Source: Azolla caroliniana
Taxonomy: Eukaryota > Polypodiophyta
DNA length: 64,000 nt
NCBI GenBank assembly: GCA_043228905.1
Contig: JBHGNT010000022.1
Location: 682,001-746,000, forward strand
Reading direction: 5' to 3'
The first letter of the stretch is position 1. Every line of letters starts with the position of its first letter. A program made the position numbers and the translations under genes. This document shows, in pieces, positions 1 to 9,474 of this stretch. The notes beneath the pieces were generated by a model that saw only the letters and a program-made list of their open reading frames with translations, did no database searches and had not been told where the DNA came from.

Positions 1-364
1 GCGGCAAGTTCTTCCCTTAAGATTGATATTTCCTTTTCTCATTCCGCGTCTTTTTCCAGGCTTGTACTCACCACTGGTTGTGCCTCTGTTTTCAGAGCTT
101 CCTTCTATAGAGTAGTCGGTGGCACCGGCTCCATTACTACGCTTGTATTTTCACCCTTGTTATCCATGATGGCCACGCATTCTTTAGCCCTTTTTAATTC
201 TTCTTCCAGGCTCCGGATTTGTGCCCGGGCCTTCCCTAATTCTTCGGTTGTGGCTAGCAACCGCTCTACCTGACTACCGACTTGTCGTTGTTCTTCTTCC
301 ATTCGGTTGGCAACACCAGATACCTGCTCTTCGAGCCATTTCAACATTTGCTGGCAGGTTCCGT
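1..364 (-). pseudogene. Partial ORF2 copy (B2) of the element-A gypsy family
   Basis: Read on the minus strand, this stretch encodes a coiled-coil segment rich in Glu, Lys, Arg and Gln. It aligns with the end of the first part of ORF2 in element A (about 10900-11130) and with copy B at about 2776-3000; all three share the motif LLxTTExLxxAR followed by IRxxEEDxxxA-type heptads. An in-frame TAG lies at 105-107 at the position where A and B also have TAG, and an open frame continues beyond it with one more stop. The copy runs off the left edge of the window and is cut at 364 by a plus-strand LTR. The function of the protein is unknown. Confidence 0.75.
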
Positions 365-751
365 TGTCGTGAAGATTCCAGGCCATGGTGAGAAACCGGG
401 GAATATCAGAAGAATCGGCGGAGTGCATCATGTGCACTTACCCTTGTAAAAACGTGTGAATAATAGGGGTGCCTTTATGACGCCGAGTAGGAGTTAATTC
501 GTGACAGAGGATCCCATGTAATTAGGGATTTATCCCACATCGTTACGCATCCCTCTCCTTGTTCTATAAAACGAAGGGAGCGCCCTTCGTAAAGGGGTTG
601 CCCGTTTTGAGTTACGAGGGTATACCGCTAGATTTAGGGTAGTTCTTGGTCTTCATCTTTCTCTTATTCCCTTAGGGTTTGTACTTCAGTCTTTCACCCT
701 GCTTTGTTTAGGGTTTCATCTTGGTAGCTTTCTTCTTCTCCTTCGTGTCTG
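365..751 (+). mobile_element. Partial LTR (H), TGTCGTGAAG family type 1
   Basis: It starts with TGTCGTGAAGATT directly after the four bases CCGT (361-364). The body is clearly related to the LTRs at 31763 and 52465: it shares the GTGAGAAACCGGGG-like start, a TGCAC/GTGCAC pair, a TATAAA-type box in a CTATAAAACGAAGGG context near 565, and a 'gggttgccc...ttttgag' stretch. The right end is missing because the 3' LTR of element B begins at 752. It inserted into ORF2 copy B2. Confidence 0.7.
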
Positions 752-1216
752 TGTTATCGCTAGGCACGGACAATGGCATAACACAGGGTGTCCCTTGAGA
801 CCTTCACCAAAGGGGTGTTGCGGTGAGACAAACTTAGACCGAACTATTAATGAAACCCTAATTGGTTACTAATCGGCAAAATCACTAATAGTCACAATAC
901 ACGCGTAAGATGGATTACACTTAGCACAGAATGGTAATTAACACTGATTTAGATACATAACAACGACACTCTATTAATTATCCGCTAATTGATTACAAAC
1001 TAACCGTGCCCTTTTATAGGTCCTCGACTCTAGGTACAAACTGGTGCCAATCGGCAACCGACTACAAACCGGTTCGGATCCGGATCGGCATACCTATTCC
1101 GGGTCCGTCCATTCGCTTCTCAAAATCATAATAATTCTATATTATAGATAATCAGCTCCCGGTTATTAATTATCCCCCTTTTCCCATTCTGGACTTCCCT
1201 TGTCGGCCGGCTAACA
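752..1216 (-). mobile_element. 3' LTR of minus-strand element B
   Basis: On the minus strand it runs from TGTTAG (1216) to TAACA (752), 465 bp. It resembles the 433-bp LTRs of element A, most clearly in the end region with 'aacaccccttt', 'gtgaag' and the 'gacaccctgtgtta' block (about 780-830). Upstream on the minus strand it is joined to the end of ORF2 through a 40-bp stretch also found in A. It appears to have inserted into LTR H. No target duplication can be checked because the other end of B is truncated. Confidence 0.8.
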
Positions 1217-3165
1217 CATGGCACGCCCATGGGACAGTACCTTGTACGTCGAATCCCACGATCCGGCCTTCATTCTTCCTCCAAAATGTCCAAAATGCTT
1301 TGATCTAAGGGTTGCAATGGTTCCTCAAGAAGTTGTTCTGTCGTCTATTGTTGTTGTTGCTCCTCATCCTGATGTTGCCCCGGTTTCTATTGTTCCTACG
1401 GCTATGGCTGCTCTTGTTATCCCTTCGGCTCCAACTATGGTTGCTTCTGGTTGACGTATGTTTCCTGCGGCTCAATCGGTTTGACCGGCTCTTCCTCCTT
1501 TTCTGGCTCGACTGGTCTTAGCGTCTCCTGGTTCTGCTGTCCGGCATGCACCGGTTCATGTGGATGACCTTCCTTTAGCGGTTCCCCCTGAGTACTATCT
1601 GGTTGGCTTCCCCTGGCTTTAACCGACGTTTGTTCTGACGATGGCTCCTCGTCACTGATGCTAATCGCCGTAGTTTTCTTGGCCACTTCTTGCCGTCGTC
1701 ATTCCTGTTCGTACCTTTCGAAACGGAGTTGGTTGTCCAACTGGTCATCATCCAATTGTGCCACCAACTGGCGTACCGCCACCCTTTGCTCATCAGCCAA
1801 GGATATGAAATCATCCGACAATTCTTCCTTTATCGCTTCGATGCTTTCCTTATCCAGGTTGTAAACTTCGTTGCCTTCTTTCCGCTGGTTTTCTGCATCT
1901 ACCTGCAGCAACAGTAGCTCCGCTGCCTACTTAGCCCACTTAGACCACCATTGTACTGAGCTTTCTTCCACCAATTGCTTCGTTCGATTCCTCCATGCTA
2001 GTACGATGTCCCGGATCTGCCCCAGGCCCATCTTCGACTTGTTCTCCGCAACCTGTTTTTCATCCTTCAATTGTTTGATCAGGCTCATGGTTGCCACTTC
2101 TTGGCTTTTGTAGTGCATGAGCTGGGTCTAATAGGTTGTCTGAACTTTGTTCAAAGCCATTGTAGTGTGCTCCGTTTCTGCATGGTGCTTCAATTGAAGG
2201 TCCAGTCGCTCTTTCGCTGCTTTCGCCAGTTGTTTCGCTACTTCGGCTCCCTTCGACTGCTCGTCCATCAATGCCGCCGTCATCCGGTTAATTTCCTCTC
2301 AGAGTTCCCTGCACTTCTCTTGTTCCCGGTCACTTTCAGTAATCAATTTATTATGATCAGCATCCAAATGCTTATAATCCCGATGCAGTCGGTTGAAGTC
2401 GTCGGTTTTCTATTTTAGCTTTTGATTGATTAGCCGGTGAGCACGGTCCTCACGATCTTTTTGTTGCCGGAGCTCCTCTTTGAGGCGCTTAATCTCCACT
2501 TCCGCCGTTCGTTGGAATTTCTCTTTTTCTTGTAGGAGTTTATCTTTCTCTTCCTTCAGTTGGTCATACTCTTGATGACCTCTTCTCAAGCTTTCCTCTG
2601 CTTGGTGGAAGCTATCGGTCATCTTCCTTTGTTCCTCCTTCGTTGCTTTTTTCAATTCTCGCTCTCTGGCTCGTAAGGCTTCTTGTGCTGCCAGGTCTTA
2701 CCGTAATGTGGCGAGCTCTTGTACTGGTGTTTTATTAGTATCCAGGCCTGCCTCAGTCACCGGGGTCATATTGCTCTATAAAGTTACCGAAGCCAACGGT
2801 TCTGATTGTTGTGGTCCTTCTATGACCAACTTGGCCATTTCTGTTTTGGCCTTCTCTATGTCTTCCTCAATGCTCCGGATTCTTGACCGGGCCTTCTCTA
2901 ATTCCTCGGTTGTGGCTAGCAACCGGTTTACATGTGCTTTCTCTTCCGCTTCTAACTGGCAAACGACCCCAACCACTTGTTTTGATATCCATCGTAACCA
3001 TTGATTGTCGGTGCCTTGTTGTCGTGCTGGTTCTGGTCATGGAATTGCTTCCTCACTGGCCAAGAGCCTATTATGAACGGTTATGTCAAGCAGCCGCTCC
3101 GGTTCTGGCTGTTGCTGTGGCGGCGGCGACACGGGCAATTCAATGACCGGTTCTTGATCCACCGG
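1217..3165 (-). pseudogene. ORF2 of element B, 3' two thirds (degraded)
   Basis: This minus-strand coding remnant is homologous to 10880-12476 of element A. Open segments at 2776-2976, 2410-2655, 1927-2118, 1699-1911 and 1435-1686 together follow the coiled-coil region of ORF2, including a conserved patch with WxxKWAK and a Gln-rich tail that ends in SILDILEEE just before the LTR. Several in-frame stops (TAG, TGA and TAA) interrupt it; in the Gln-rich tail most are TAG. One TAG (2776-2778) matches the TAG in A and B2. The coding frame continues at 13919 once the inserted LTR C and element A are removed. It is not a functional gene. Confidence 0.8.
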
Positions 3166-3288
3166 TGTCGTGAAGTACGAAAGCTTCACATTAAAAGTCT
3201 ACAATCAAATAAATATGTAACTAAAATAACATTTGATAATGTTTTATATATAAAGATAATATTAACAACACATGATAATATTATATAT
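3166..3288 (+). mobile_element. Solo LTR C, left part (rest at 12964-13914)
   Basis: It starts TGTCGTGAAG after CCGG (3162-3165). Element A inserted into it after 3288, at TATAT. The remainder resumes at 12964 and ends CACGACA at 13914, followed by CCGG (13915-13918). The total LTR length is about 1074 bp. Its ends form the inverted pair TGTCGTG/CACGACA, and the target duplication CCGG is exact. Confidence 0.8.
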
Positions 3289-3721
3289 TGTTACCGGCCG
3301 ACAAAGGAGTCCAGAGTGTGAAATGGGGAGTTATTTAATTAGTAGGAATGGTTGTAAGTAAGCTATGAGTGTGGACAGACGAACCGGAAACGGTATGCCG
3401 TTTCGGATCCGGACCGATCCTGAACAGGTGCGGATGGCACCATTTTGTAATACAGACCGGAAACCTATTTAAAGGCCCGGATACAATGTAATGAACAACG
3501 GTTAATTAATAAAGCTTAGTGTTGTTATCTCTCTGTGTTAATTGTCATTCTGCATTCATTGTTATATCTTACGTGTGTGATTATTAAAGACGATAATGCT
3601 AAGTAACCTAATTAAGTCAGATTAATCGTTGAGTCTAATCTTGTTGCCGTAACACCCCTTTGGTGAAGTGTCTTCCGTAGACACCCTGTGTTAGGCCATT
3701 GTCCGACCCTAAGAGTTAACA
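3289..3721 (+). repeat. 5' LTR of element A
   Basis: It begins TGTTACCGG and ends GAGTTAACA, a 5-bp inverted repeat at the termini. It contains a TATTTAAAG motif near 3468 that could serve as a TATA box and an AATAAAG near 3509 that could act as a polyadenylation signal. The sequence immediately after it (TTTTTGGCGACCACGATCCC, from about 3724) is where a tRNA primer-binding site is expected; it contains TGG complementary to a tRNA CCA end, but I could not assign the tRNA. Confidence 0.9.
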
Positions 3722-3774
3722 CAATTTTTGGCGACCACGATCCCTGTTTTTGCAGCGAACGACGGCACGGATGG

Positions 3775-5468
3775 ATGACTAGATCAACGCACGACCTGGT
3801 TACAGATCGAACTCGACGCCTTGCCAAAAAGCAAAGGAGACGTGAGGCTTTCCAGCAAGCGGCGCAGGAAATTAGAGCGGATCGCTCGTTTTCCAACGTA
3901 ATCCGGAGAGTAGCAGAGGACTCCCTCTGGTTACAGCAAACATCGCACCCGGACGACGGCAGCAGCCTAAGCAACCTCCGGGAAACCAAATCCCTTCTCC
4001 AGGCGTTGGCAAACGGAGAAGGCGAAGCAGAAGCCTTTTCATCGTTTGAATCGGACTCCGAAGGGGAATACAACGTGCACACGAACTACCGTAGCAACAA
4101 CGAAGCTACGAACTACAGCGTTTGAATCGGACGCCGGAGAAAATCCCGGAACGAGCACCAACACTGCCAGCCCGCGCCCCGATACCGGACGACGACATGT
4201 CGTTCCAGTACTCCAAGTATAGAGATGATCCGGACGCGGAAGCTCATGTGCACGCCTTTGAACAAACATGGGAAGCCAACCATGTGTCCCAGCGATTGAC
4301 CCCAGAAGAAGAGGAATGCTCTAAGATAGCGGAATTTGGCGTCACATTGGAGGGACCGGCAGCAAGATGGCGCCGGACGTAGGACCCGTCTACAATCACC
4401 ACCTTTGCAGATTTAAAAGCTAAATTCTTGCATTTTTTCCAAAAGGAGGTGGACCAGACCGTAATGGTGGGCTTATTTTATACCATCCAACAGGAGGCAG
4501 GGGAGAGCATTCCCCAGTTTGTCATCTGGTTTCAACAGATGCATAGTCAGCTTGCTCGCACACCCCTGGAGGAGGAATTACGGACTATATTCCTAAATGC
4601 GCTCCGGGAACCCCTACGCACGGTTTGCACGGTAATTGACTTCCGCACAAGTACCATCGACCAGGTCATTGACCGGGTGCGAGAGATGGAAAAGACAAGC
4701 TCCTAGCTCACACTGGGAGCACTCCAACGGGCGTTACCGTCCGATGAAGACCTCCGGTTTCGGCAAGCAATACAGTGCACAACCTGCTTGCATTCCAGAC
4801 ACTCGGCACTAGAATGCACTATGAGGACACAATGTGTAATCTGTCAATCCAAGGGCCATACGACGGATAGGTGCGAGTATAATCTATTGAACCGGCAAGC
4901 ACCGCCCGTCCGACAAATAGAGCCACGTAGTAGCCGGGATGAAGAAGAGGAACGCTGGCGGCGAATGGACCGCAACCGACCGGCACAGGATGTCCGGTAT
5001 GGCGATCAACGGGAGAAGGATGTCCGGTACGGTGATCGGCGGGATAACTATGACCGGCATGATAGATATGATCGGTACCGGGATTACAATAGACGATACG
5101 AACATTACGACCGGGAGCACTCCCCCGGGTATCGTCAGCAACGGGAGGAATACGGCAGATATAACGAGCAACCTCGTCAAGAGTACCGCAATAAGAAGAG
5201 ATATAACAAAAAATGGCATTTCAAAAAAGGCGGCTACCCACGGGATCCGGAACAAGGAGCTTCAAGCAGCCAACCGGCCCAAAACCCCGCGCTTACCACA
5301 GGACCTGCCTCGGGTACAACAGACAATGCCGAATCCAGCAATACCTGGAAAGCCTACTGCTACTACTGCCGATAGGAAGGCCATTATAGTAATCAATGCC
5401 CGATGAAGAGCTATGAAAAAGGACCGGCGGTAAATATGGTAGTCCTTGAGGTGGCAGATCTGTAGTAG
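3775..5468 (+). pseudogene. Gag region of element A
   Basis: From the ATG at 3775 the first frame runs to about 4120 (basic and Gln-rich). It then shifts to the frame used by the rest of gag-pol. The capsid-type retrotransposon gag domain lies at about 4197-4706 (FQYSKYRDDPD start, HAFEQTW, VTLEGPAARW). Two CCHC zinc knuckles follow, at about 4833 (C-x2-C-x4-H-x4-C, complete) and about 5358. Between them is an Arg/Asp/Tyr-rich stretch of RYGD/RYDR repeats that is probably RNA-binding. TAG codons interrupt the frame at 4380, 4704, 5373, 5463 and 5466. The product would form the virus-like particle and bind the element RNA. Confidence 0.85.
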
Positions 5469-6620
5469 GTGACCACAAGGTCGAAGGGCATGGCCAAGGA
5501 ATGGGAGACGCAGGAGACCATCCGGAAGCAAGCGACAGAATGGGTGAAGAAAGCAAACGAGCAGAATGTCACAGACTTACAGCGGCAAAAGGAGAACACC
5601 GTAGGGCTTGCCGACGGCAGTCACTCCGAAAACGAGACATGGCAGGCGTTGCAAGAATGCCAGATTACGTTGCCACTAGGAAGACTCCTACAACTCGTGC
5701 CAAGATTCACGGAAGGACTGAAGACGGCCATGACGCCAGGAGAATCATCACCGGCACCGGTACTCTTCTCGAATCCGGAGGAGGAACCAACGGTGGTGGA
5801 CACCAACAATCCGGTAATCACTGCCATTGTAAAAGGGAAAGAACTCCCCAGCACAGTTATAGACGGAGGCTCCGGGGTGAATGTAATAAACCTCCGGACG
5901 TGTGATGCCCTAGGAATCCACGAGTGGGAGCCGTGTCCATTCTGGTTACGGATGGCCGATACAAGCTCAGTGCGGCCGACAGGATTAATACGGAAATTAG
6001 AAGTCACCATGGGCGGTCATACATTTCACATCTCGATTGTAGTGCTACAATTACAGGCACAAGGCGCATACCCGCTATTGCTGGGGCGGCCGTGGTTGAA
6101 AACGGCACATATCAAACAGAATTGGAGGAAAAATATAATTACCTTCCGACAAGGAAAAGCCAAGGTACGGGTACCAACACAGCCAAGGACGAGCACTGGC
6201 AAGGAATGTACATCGTTGTATGCAGAGTGCGTCAACATGCTAGAAGGGTTAGCTGACGAAGAAGAAGCTCAGTAATTGCAGGAAAACCCGAAGATCATAC
6301 CCCTCTTCGAAATTGACATTGCCGAAGTAGTAGCACCATACTTACCGCAACCGGAAGAGGCTGAAGCAGAACCGGATAAAGACGCAATCCGGGAGTTACA
6401 GCAAGCGCAGGAAGCGTTGGAACGGGAAATGGCCGTTTCACAGCGCGTAAAAGCGTCGCAACTGGAAGAGGTGAACCTAGGGACCACGGACGAAGCAAAA
6501 CCGGTGCACATAGCCAAGGAGATGAAGTCCAAAGACAAAACGGCGATGATCACACTTCTCACGGAATTTCGCGATGTGTTCGCCTGGTCATACGAAGACA
6601 TACGAGGACTCGACCCTTAG
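5469..6620 (+). pseudogene. Aspartic protease region of element A pol
   Basis: Residues around 5862-5890 read VIDGGSGVNVIN, the retropepsin active-site motif in a DGGSG form. ALGI and a distal PLLLGRPWLKTA motif (about 6070-6105), typical of plant gypsy proteases, follow. The segment then runs through an acidic linker and a conserved DVFAWSYEDIRGLDP block that leads into reverse transcriptase. A TAA at 6273 and a TAG at 6618 interrupt the frame. The protein would process the gag-pol polyprotein. Confidence 0.85.
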
Positions 6621-7400
6621 TTATACCAGCATCAGGTTCACTTGAGCAAGGACGCAAAACCAGTGGCACAAAGACGGTACCGGATGAATCCCAATTATGC
6701 CGCCAAAGTCAAGGAGGAAATCGACAAACTGCTAAGAGTCGGCTTTATCCGTCCAGTAAAGAAAGCGACATGGCTGAGCCCGATCGTAGTCGTACCGAAG
6801 AAGAACAGAAAAATTCGAGTTTGTGTGAACTACCGGAAACTCAATGCGGCTACGGTAACGGATGCTTTTCCACTTCCGTTCACAGATGGAGTGTTGGATG
6901 TCGTCGCCGGCCATGAGGTCTATAGCTTCCTAGACGGATTCAACGGGTATAATCAGATCCGGATGCCCCGACGACCAAGAGAAAACGGCTTTCGTCACCG
7001 AATGGGGGGTGTTTGTGGCCGTGGTGATGATGTTCGGACTCAAAACGGCACCAACAACATTTCAACGAATCATCATGGAAATCTTTGGTGAATATATCCC
7101 GGCTTTTATGCAGGTTTTCCTTGACGATTTCGCCGTCTATAGCCGGGAGGAGGACCATTTTCAGCACCTCCGTCTTTGTCTAGAAAAGTGTATAGCGTAC
7201 CGGCTAAGCTTGAATCCGGCAAAGTGTGTATTTGGCGTGTCCAGTGGAACCTTATTAGGACATATTGTGAGCTAGGAAGGTATTGCAGTCGACCTGGACA
7301 AAGTGAAAGCCATATTAGAAGCACCGGCGCCGACAACGGCAAAGGCATTGAGCCGATTCTTAGACCAGATCCGGTGGCACAACCGGATGCTCTGATACTA
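6621..7400 (+). pseudogene. Reverse transcriptase region of element A pol
   Basis: RT motifs are clear: KVGFIRP-type palm entry (about 6740), WLSPIVVVPKK, VNYRKLN, FPLPF, SFLDGFNGYNQIRM, then FGLKTAPTTF and the catalytic FLDDFAVYS at about 7120. A frame change occurs near 6966 and the next segment (to 7275) is in another frame. A TAG lies at 7273-7275. After it, the thumb region (AILEAPAP, ALSRFL, QIRWHNRML) stops abruptly at about 7392 and the frame returns to the original one at RNase H, which suggests a small internal deletion in the RT-RNase H connection. This copy cannot make an active enzyme. Confidence 0.88.
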
Positions 7401-7830
7401 TTGTCACAAGCACCGGTAGTGCAGCCTCCGGATTGGAGTAAAGAATTTCATGTGTTCGTGGACGCCTCCGACATCGCAATCGGAAGCGTACTGATGCAGC
7501 TTACGGAGCCAAAGTGGTACCGGCCAGTGTACTATGCCAGCCGAAAGCTATCCCAAGCAAAACGAAACTACTCTACCACGGAACGGGAAGCTCTAGGGAT
7601 GATCTACAATGTGACAATGTTTCAGCATTATTTATTGGGAAGGAAGTTTTCCTTCCATGTAGATCATTCGGCACTCCTTTACTTGGTGTCCAAAGCGTCA
7701 CTCACCGGTAAGTTGGCCCGGTGGACCTTACTGTTACAGGAATTCGAGTTTGAAATATTCCACCGACCCAGTATACAGCATGCCGTGGCGGATTACTTAA
7801 GCCGATTAGAGTTCGGAGAGACGGGTGATG
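7401..7830 (+). pseudogene. RNase H region of element A pol
   Basis: The frame reads APVVQPPDW, then FHVFVDASDIAIGSVLMQ (first catalytic Asp), YYASRKL, NYSTTEREALGMIY (catalytic Glu), HYLLGRKFSFHVDH (Asp) and HAVADYLSRL (last Asp). This is the complete set of Ty3/gypsy RNase H motifs, in one open frame of about 140 residues. It would degrade the RNA strand during reverse transcription. It is continuous with integrase. Confidence 0.9.
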
Positions 7831-9215
7831 GAGGAGCGGATGAGTTTCCGGATGCGGAGCTGTTTCGAGTCATTACGAAAACGGCAGCAGATGAGACGGT
7901 GGCACAGGAAGACAAGTGGCTCACAAACATGCACCAGTTTCTGAGCACAGGAATGCCTCCGGAAGAGAGGAACCGGGACGAACGGAAACGCCTGGCGGTG
8001 CAAAGCCGACATTTCTGCTTACTGCAAGACACACTTTACCACAAGGGCACGGACGGCATATGGAGACGGGCTGTGCGCAGCGATGAAAAGGACCTGATAT
8101 TGAGGGAAGCCCACTGCGGAGTTGCCGGAGGTCACTATGCCAGAGATGCGACGGCCAGGAAAATATGGCAAAGTGGCCTATGGTGGCCAATGACATTAAG
8201 AGATGTAGTACGGTACGCAAAAGAATGTGACCTATACCAGCGAATGGGCCAGCCAACGGAGCAGGCTCGTATGCCACACCAGCCGGTACTACCACTCGAG
8301 CCATTCCAGAAGTGGGGGCTGGACTTTGTTGGACTGTTCAAACCACCGTCAATGAGAACGGGTAATTGGTACGTCATCGTCGCGACAGATTATTGCACGA
8401 AATGGGTGGAGGCCAAAGCCTTAAGAGACAACACCGCTGCGTCAACGGCGAAATTTCTATACGAGTACATCTGGTGTCGTTACGGATGCCCAATCGAATT
8501 AATAAGCGACCAAGGGGGGCACTTTCTCGGCCAAGTAGTTGAAAGCCTGACGACATTCTATGCCGTTGTCCATAAACGGAGCACACCATACTATCCGCAA
8601 GCAAACGGGTTAGCGGAATCGACGAACAAAACGCTCTAGAATATCCTTTGGAAGATCGTCAACGAAAACCGAACGGATTGGGATACCAAGCTACATGGCG
8701 CACTTTGGTCATACCGGACGGCATATAAAACAAGCATCCGAACAACACCGTTCCGGTTAGCGTTCGGACTAGAGGCGGTAATGCCGGTGGAATTCCAAGT
8801 ACCCAGCTTACGGATCCAGCTACGGGAACGGCTGAACGAGAAGGAGTCGGAGGCAATACGGTTAACAGCGTTGTGTGAACTCGAGGAACAACGACTGGCA
8901 AGCATCCTGCACTTAGAATTGGAACAACGGCGACAGAAAGCATTTGTCGACCGGCACAGGAAAGGAAATGAGAAAATGTTCGCAATCGGCAAGTCGGTGT
9001 TAGTATTTCAGACACGGATGGGCAAGATGTTGGGTAAACTACGGTTTAGATGGACCGACCCGTATTGGCTGACACGTGAGTATAATGGGTCCTACCAATT
9101 AGGGACACTTGCCGGCGAAGTGCTAGGCAATTGGGTCAACGGATTCCGATTGAACTCATATAGAGGACCGATGCCTAAGAACCCATTTGAGCAAAGGACC
9201 GACGACAACCTATGA
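7831..9215 (+). pseudogene. Integrase region of element A pol
   Basis: An N-terminal zinc-binding block (HCGVAGGHYARDA ... CDLYQRMG, about 8110-8250) has lost the second Cys of the final CxxC, which now reads CDLY. The catalytic core shows the D-D-E triad: ATDYCTKWVE (about 8385), ISDQGGHF (about 8505) and NGLAESTNKTL (about 8620). A TAG at 8637 follows directly, and the C-terminal domain continues in the same frame to a TGA at 9213-9215, with an FRWTDPYW motif (about 9048) in place of the usual GPY/F motif. No chromodomain is visible. The lost Cys and the stop mark this copy as defective. Confidence 0.88.
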
Positions 9216-9474
9216 GGGAAATGGCAACCTATGAGGGAAACGGCAACCACCAAGACAGCAGAGACGGCGAGCCGATAACTGGGGAGAATGAGGCCGGTAA
9301 GGGTCCGATAGGACCAACGGACAAGTAACGTCACATTAACAGTAAAAAAAAAAAAAAAAACGAAGTAATCATGCAAAAGCGAGGAATGAATGGACGAAAG
9401 AGCGAGGAGCGAAAAGGTACGTAGTGGGCATTTAAAGCCCCACCACAGGACATAATGCTATTTTAGTACACGAC
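9216..9474 (+). other. pol-ORF2 spacer of element A with A17 tract
   Basis: This spacer of about 260 bp separates the integrase stop from ORF2. It contains an uninterrupted run of 17 A at 9344-9360. The part from about 9430 onward, with TTTAAAGCCCC and TAGTACACGACGTGCA, is also found at the start of the truncated element B (about 15145-15210, minus strand). It may hold a promoter, splice acceptor or leader for ORF2, but the sequence alone does not decide this. Confidence 0.55.
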
